Positions 61,602 to 64,000 of a stretch of 64,000 nucleotides of DNA are shown one piece after another. Under the pieces are notes generated by a model. That model ran no database searches. It was not told the origin of the DNA and saw only the letters and a program-made list of their open reading frames with translations. Within the stretch, counting starts at the first letter, position 1; every line of letters begins with the position of its first letter. Made by a program: the position numbers and the translations under genes. Origin of the DNA: Catenulispora sp. MAP5-51 (GTDB lineage Bacteria > Actinomycetota > Actinomycetes > Streptomycetales > Catenulisporaceae); assembly GCF_041261205.1 (NCBI RefSeq), contig NZ_JBGCCH010000005.1, positions 124,001-188,000 of the forward strand, read 5' to 3'.

Positions 61602-62138
61602 CTCGTGGCGGCGGCCGGTCACGTCCCAGAAGTGGTGGATCGGGTCGTGGACGAAGTAGCGGGCCAACGACTCGATCGTGAAGTCGGAGCCGTCGCCGCG
61701 GTGGCCGGTGCGCTCCCACTGGTCGGCGGACACCGCCTCGAAGCGGGCGGCGACCGTCTCGGCGGTGTCGGCGAGCTCGGCGAAGACCTTGTCGGGGTCC
61801 TGCGCGTGGTACTCGTCCTCCACCGCCGTCGTGTCCTGGTCCCAGTTCGGGTACTCGGGGTCGTCCTCGTTCAGCATGAGCTCGACGCGGAGCAGGTAGA
61901 TCTTGTTGCAGTCGCGGACGTGGCAGGCGTACTCCAGCGGCGACCACTTGGCCGGCTCCGGACGTGTGCGCACGGCCTCGGCGCCGGTCTCGGCGAAGTA
62001 GCCGCGCCAGGCCTCGGCGTTGGCGCGCAGCAGGGCCGGGACTTCCTCGCGGGCGATGGTGCCGGCCGCGAAGCCGCACTCCGGGCAGGGGCGCTGGAGC
62101 ACCCACGTCCAGTTCTTGGTGTCCGGTGTGATGGTCAT
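61596..62138 (-). CDS. DinB-family protein
   Basis: 180 residues. It is a four-helix DinB fold: REEVPALLRANAEAWRGYFA, KWSPLEYACHVRDCNKIYLLR (first metal His), DTAETVAARFEAVSADQWER, and YFVHDPIHHFWDV (further His ligands). An N-terminal RPCPECGF adds a CxxC not typical of the family. Members are metal-dependent enzymes of varied function, including thiol-dependent transferases using mycothiol. It is convergent with the amidohydrolase gene and divergent from the dehydrogenase gene. Confidence 0.88.
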   Translation of the reverse strand: MTITPDTKNWTWVLQRPCPECGFAAGTIAREEVPALLRANAEAWRGYFAETGAEAVRTRPEPAKWSPLEYACHVRDCNKIYLLRVELMLNEDDPEYPNWDQDTTAVEDEYHAQDPDKVFAELADTAETVAARFEAVSADQWERTGHRGDGSDFTIESLARYFVHDPIHHFWDVTGRRHEG

Positions 62139-62182
62139 GGCGTCACCCTAGCGGCGCCGGGGCGGTCGGTAGAGTGCGTTCC

Positions 62183-63136
62183 ATGCCGCAGACAAACTCG
62201 CGCCAGGTGTGGGTCCCCTTCGGACAGTCGGCGAAGGAGGTCCCCGACGGGTTGGCGGCCGACGTGTTCACCGGCACGGGCGTCGACGAGCCCGGCGGTG
62301 TCCCGGACTCGATCGACGAGGTCGAGTTCTTCGTGCTGCCGTACATGTTCGTCAACGCGCACCCCGAGTTCATGGCGCGGATGCCGAAGCTGAAGGTGGC
62401 GCAGACGCTGACGGCCGGGTACGAGAACGTGCTGCCGTACGTCCCCGACGGCGTGACGCTGTGCAACGCCCGCGGCCTGCACGACGCCTCGACGGCGGAG
62501 CTGGCGCTGACGCTGACCCTGTCGGCGCTGCGTGGCATCCCGCGTTATGTGCGCCAGGCCGAGCGGGGCGACTGGGCGCCGACCTACAAGACCGACCCGA
62601 ACGCGGTCGACGAGGCCTTGGCCGACAAGACGGTCCTGATCCTCGGCTACGGCTCGATCGGCTCCGCCATCGAACGCCGCCTGGCCGGCTTCGAGGTCGA
62701 GGTCCTGCGCGTGGCCCGCACCGCCCGCGAGGGCGTGCACGCGTTCTCGGAGATCGACACGCTGCTCCCGCAGGCCGACGTGGTGATCGCGATGGTCCCG
62801 GCCACCGACGAGACCCGCGGCATGATCGACGCGCGCTTCCTGGCGCGGATGAAGGACGGCGCGCTGCTGGTCAATGTGGCGCGCGGCGTCGTGGTGCGCA
62901 CCGAGGCGCTGATCGCGGAGTGCGCCTCGGGACGGCTGCGCGCGGCGCTGGACGTGACCGACCCCGAGCCGCTGCCGGCGGACCACCCGCTGTGGCAGAC
63001 GCCGAACGTGCTGATCACGCCGCACGTCGGCGGGGCTTCGACCGCGTTCCTGCCCCGGGCGCTGCGGCTGATCGACACGCAGCTGCGGCGGTTCGCGGCC
63101 GGGGAGGAGCTGGAGAACGTGGTGCGGGCCGGGTGA
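62183..63136 (+). CDS. D-isomer-specific 2-hydroxyacid dehydrogenase
   Basis: 317 residues. The NAD-binding domain has TVLILGYGSIGSAIERRL (GxGxxG variant), and the substrate/catalytic residues are in LLVNVARGVVVRTEAL (Arg), TDPEPLPADHPLW (Glu) and LITPHVGGAS (His). ELALTLTLSALRGIPRY is the conserved helix of the family. It reduces a 2-oxoacid or oxidises a D-2-hydroxyacid; the substrate is not evident. No operon partner. Confidence 0.93.
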   Translation: MPQTNSRQVWVPFGQSAKEVPDGLAADVFTGTGVDEPGGVPDSIDEVEFFVLPYMFVNAHPEFMARMPKLKVAQTLTAGYENVLPYVPDGVTLCNARGLHDASTAELALTLTLSALRGIPRYVRQAERGDWAPTYKTDPNAVDEALADKTVLILGYGSIGSAIERRLAGFEVEVLRVARTAREGVHAFSEIDTLLPQADVVIAMVPATDETRGMIDARFLARMKDGALLVNVARGVVVRTEALIAECASGRLRAALDVTDPEPLPADHPLWQTPNVLITPHVGGASTAFLPRALRLIDTQLRRFAAGEELENVVRAG

Positions 63137-63163
63137 GGGCGGGGTGAAGGCGGAGTGAGGCTG
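63131..63163. repeat. 11-bp tandem repeat x3 carrying the dehydrogenase stop
   Basis: GGGTGAGGGCG, GGGTGAAGGCG and GAGTGAGGCTG lie end to end. The first TGA (63134-63136) is the stop of the 2-hydroxyacid dehydrogenase gene, and the other two fall in the remaining frames. Confidence 0.88.
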
Positions 63164-63177
63164 GTTTGCGGGCCGGG

Positions 63178-63236
63178 GCAAGGCCCCCTGGTTGCTCGGT
63201 CGCGTAACAGCCGACGAGCTGTACCGGAGGCCTTGC
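63178..63236. terminator. Nested hairpin between convergent genes, candidate terminator
   Basis: Outer arms GCAAGGCC (63178-63185) and GGCCTTGC (63229-63236) enclose inner arms GCTCG and CGAGC. It lies between the convergent dehydrogenase and GDSL hydrolase genes and could end transcription from both sides. There is no T tract. Confidence 0.5.
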
Positions 63237-63251
63237 GCCTACTCGCGGATC

Positions 63252-64000
63252 TCAGCTGCTGGCGGTGAGTCCAGTCGGCGTCAGCCCTGCGCTTTCAAAG
63301 GCCCTATACGCCTGCTCAGCCTGGTTCTGCGCGCCGTAATAGTTCGGGTGGACGAACGTGCACGCCTCACCGGCGATGAACGGCACCCCGACAGGAAGCG
63401 AGTTCTCGACCTCGTCGCGCCCCGCACAGTGGTACTCCGGCTTCGCCGGCTTGCTGACGCCGGGAGGCAGGACCAGCTTGTCGAAGATCCCGTACATCCA
63501 CTTGTCCGGGTTCGGCGGCTGGTTGGCGCTGTTTGAGGGAAGGCAGGCGCCGTGAGCGATGCTGGAGGTGTAGGTGTCCACATAGGTGGCCCCGGCCGTC
63601 TCCGCGGCGTTCTCGACCTCGAAGTTGAGAGCCTGCTCGATCTCATCGAACCAAGGGGCGTCGTCCTTCATCATGGGGCCGAGCTTGTAGAAGTTGGGGA
63701 TGCCGAGGATTTCCCGTGTGCACTGGCTCTGAATCGGTGCTCCGGCGACCGCGGGGTAGCCCAGGACGAATACCTTGGCGTTCGGGGCGTGCTGTTTGAT
63801 GGCCGCCATGGTGGCGGCCAAGCCTGTCCGCAGGGTCCGCCACCCCGCGTCGAGTTGGGGCCTGCCTTCACCCGTTTCGAAGTAGGGCTGGCACCGATGG
63901 TTCTCGCTTCCCAGCTCCATGCACTTGGTCAGAATCGGGCCGAATCCCAGGTCGTTGCCTCCGATGCCGACCGTGACGATGTCCGTGTCGGCGGTCACCA
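63252..64000 (-). CDS. SGNH/GDSL-type hydrolase, N terminus outside the window
   Basis: About 249 residues are visible; the frame is open to the window edge, so the GDS nucleophile block lies beyond it. The visible part has VTVGIGGNDLGFGPIL (block III GxND, oxyanion hole) and EACTFVHPNYYGAQNQAEQ (catalytic His in HPNYYG). Multiple cysteines (KCMELGSENHRCQPY, PIQSQC, HGAC, YHCAG, EAC) suggest a secreted protein with disulphides, as in Streptomyces SGNH lipases/esterases. The substrate is unknown. Confidence 0.85.
   Translation of the reverse strand, partial: VTADTDIVTVGIGGNDLGFGPILTKCMELGSENHRCQPYFETGEGRPQLDAGWRTLRTGLAATMAAIKQHAPNAKVFVLGYPAVAGAPIQSQCTREILGIPNFYKLGPMMKDDAPWFDEIEQALNFEVENAAETAGATYVDTYTSSIAHGACLPSNSANQPPNPDKWMYGIFDKLVLPPGVSKPAKPEYHCAGRDEVENSLPVGVPFIAGEACTFVHPNYYGAQNQAEQAYRAFESAGLTPTGLTASS

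Overview
This is a very GC-rich window with dense genes, GTG starts and TGA stops. The gene families (type I polyketide synthase, XRE regulators with MmyB-like domains, an SCO7613-type membrane protein, a SgcJ/EcaC-type protein, an ECF sigma factor with a SnoaL tail) point to a filamentous actinomycete. Catenulispora or a Streptomyces relative is my guess from style, not from a search. I see no insertion sequence, integrase, CRISPR array or rRNA.

Layout. (1) 1-13709 is part of a polyketide cluster. The 3' end of a KS-AT-KR-ACP synthase is followed by an asparagine-synthetase-type amidotransferase and a SgcJ/EcaC-like protein on the plus strand. On the minus strand run an ABC exporter (ATPase, permease), a second PKS module that lacks its AT domain, an acyl-CoA dehydrogenase and a GNAT enzyme. 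(2) 13888-16537 holds a GT39-like membrane glycosyltransferase and a TrmB/LuxR-like regulator, followed by a 654-base region without a clear gene. (3) 17192-27382 is a polysaccharide locus: a GH113-like lipoprotein facing a six-gene minus-strand operon (GT2; a 1422-residue flippase-GT2-membrane enzyme fusion; small membrane protein; polysaccharide deacetylase; ATP-grasp; GH16). Every junction in that operon is a 4-base ATGA or GTGA overlap. (4) 27489-34118 is a phosphorelay set: hybrid kinase, PAS kinase, HPt protein, OmpR-type regulator and a HisKA-only protein, plus an unrecognised 439-residue protein with an IDO/TDO-like motif. (5) 34266-37592 returns to sugar and envelope chemistry (GT2, FAD oxidoreductase, GalU). 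(6) 37657-64000 is a mixed housekeeping and accessory stretch: two divergent XRE/oxidoreductase pairs, a zinc-ribbon ECF sigma factor, two tRNAs, TrmO, lipoprotein, GNATs, alkylsulfatase, a gluconate operon with its GntR regulator and a GltB-like protein, a large membrane protein, amidohydrolase, DinB, a 2-hydroxyacid dehydrogenase and the end of a GDSL hydrolase.

Working together: regions 3 and 5 look like one exopolysaccharide programme (precursor supply, assembly, export, trimming) with the phosphorelay of region 4 embedded in it. Region 1 looks like a small amide-bearing polyketide pathway with dedicated export.

The most unusual signal is not a gene family. Short tandem repeats (8-28 bp units) sit repeatedly at gene ends, and in many of them the repeat unit contains the stop codon, so that stops are duplicated, several times in the same frame. 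I count about ten such gene ends here, plus repeats at gene starts and linkers.
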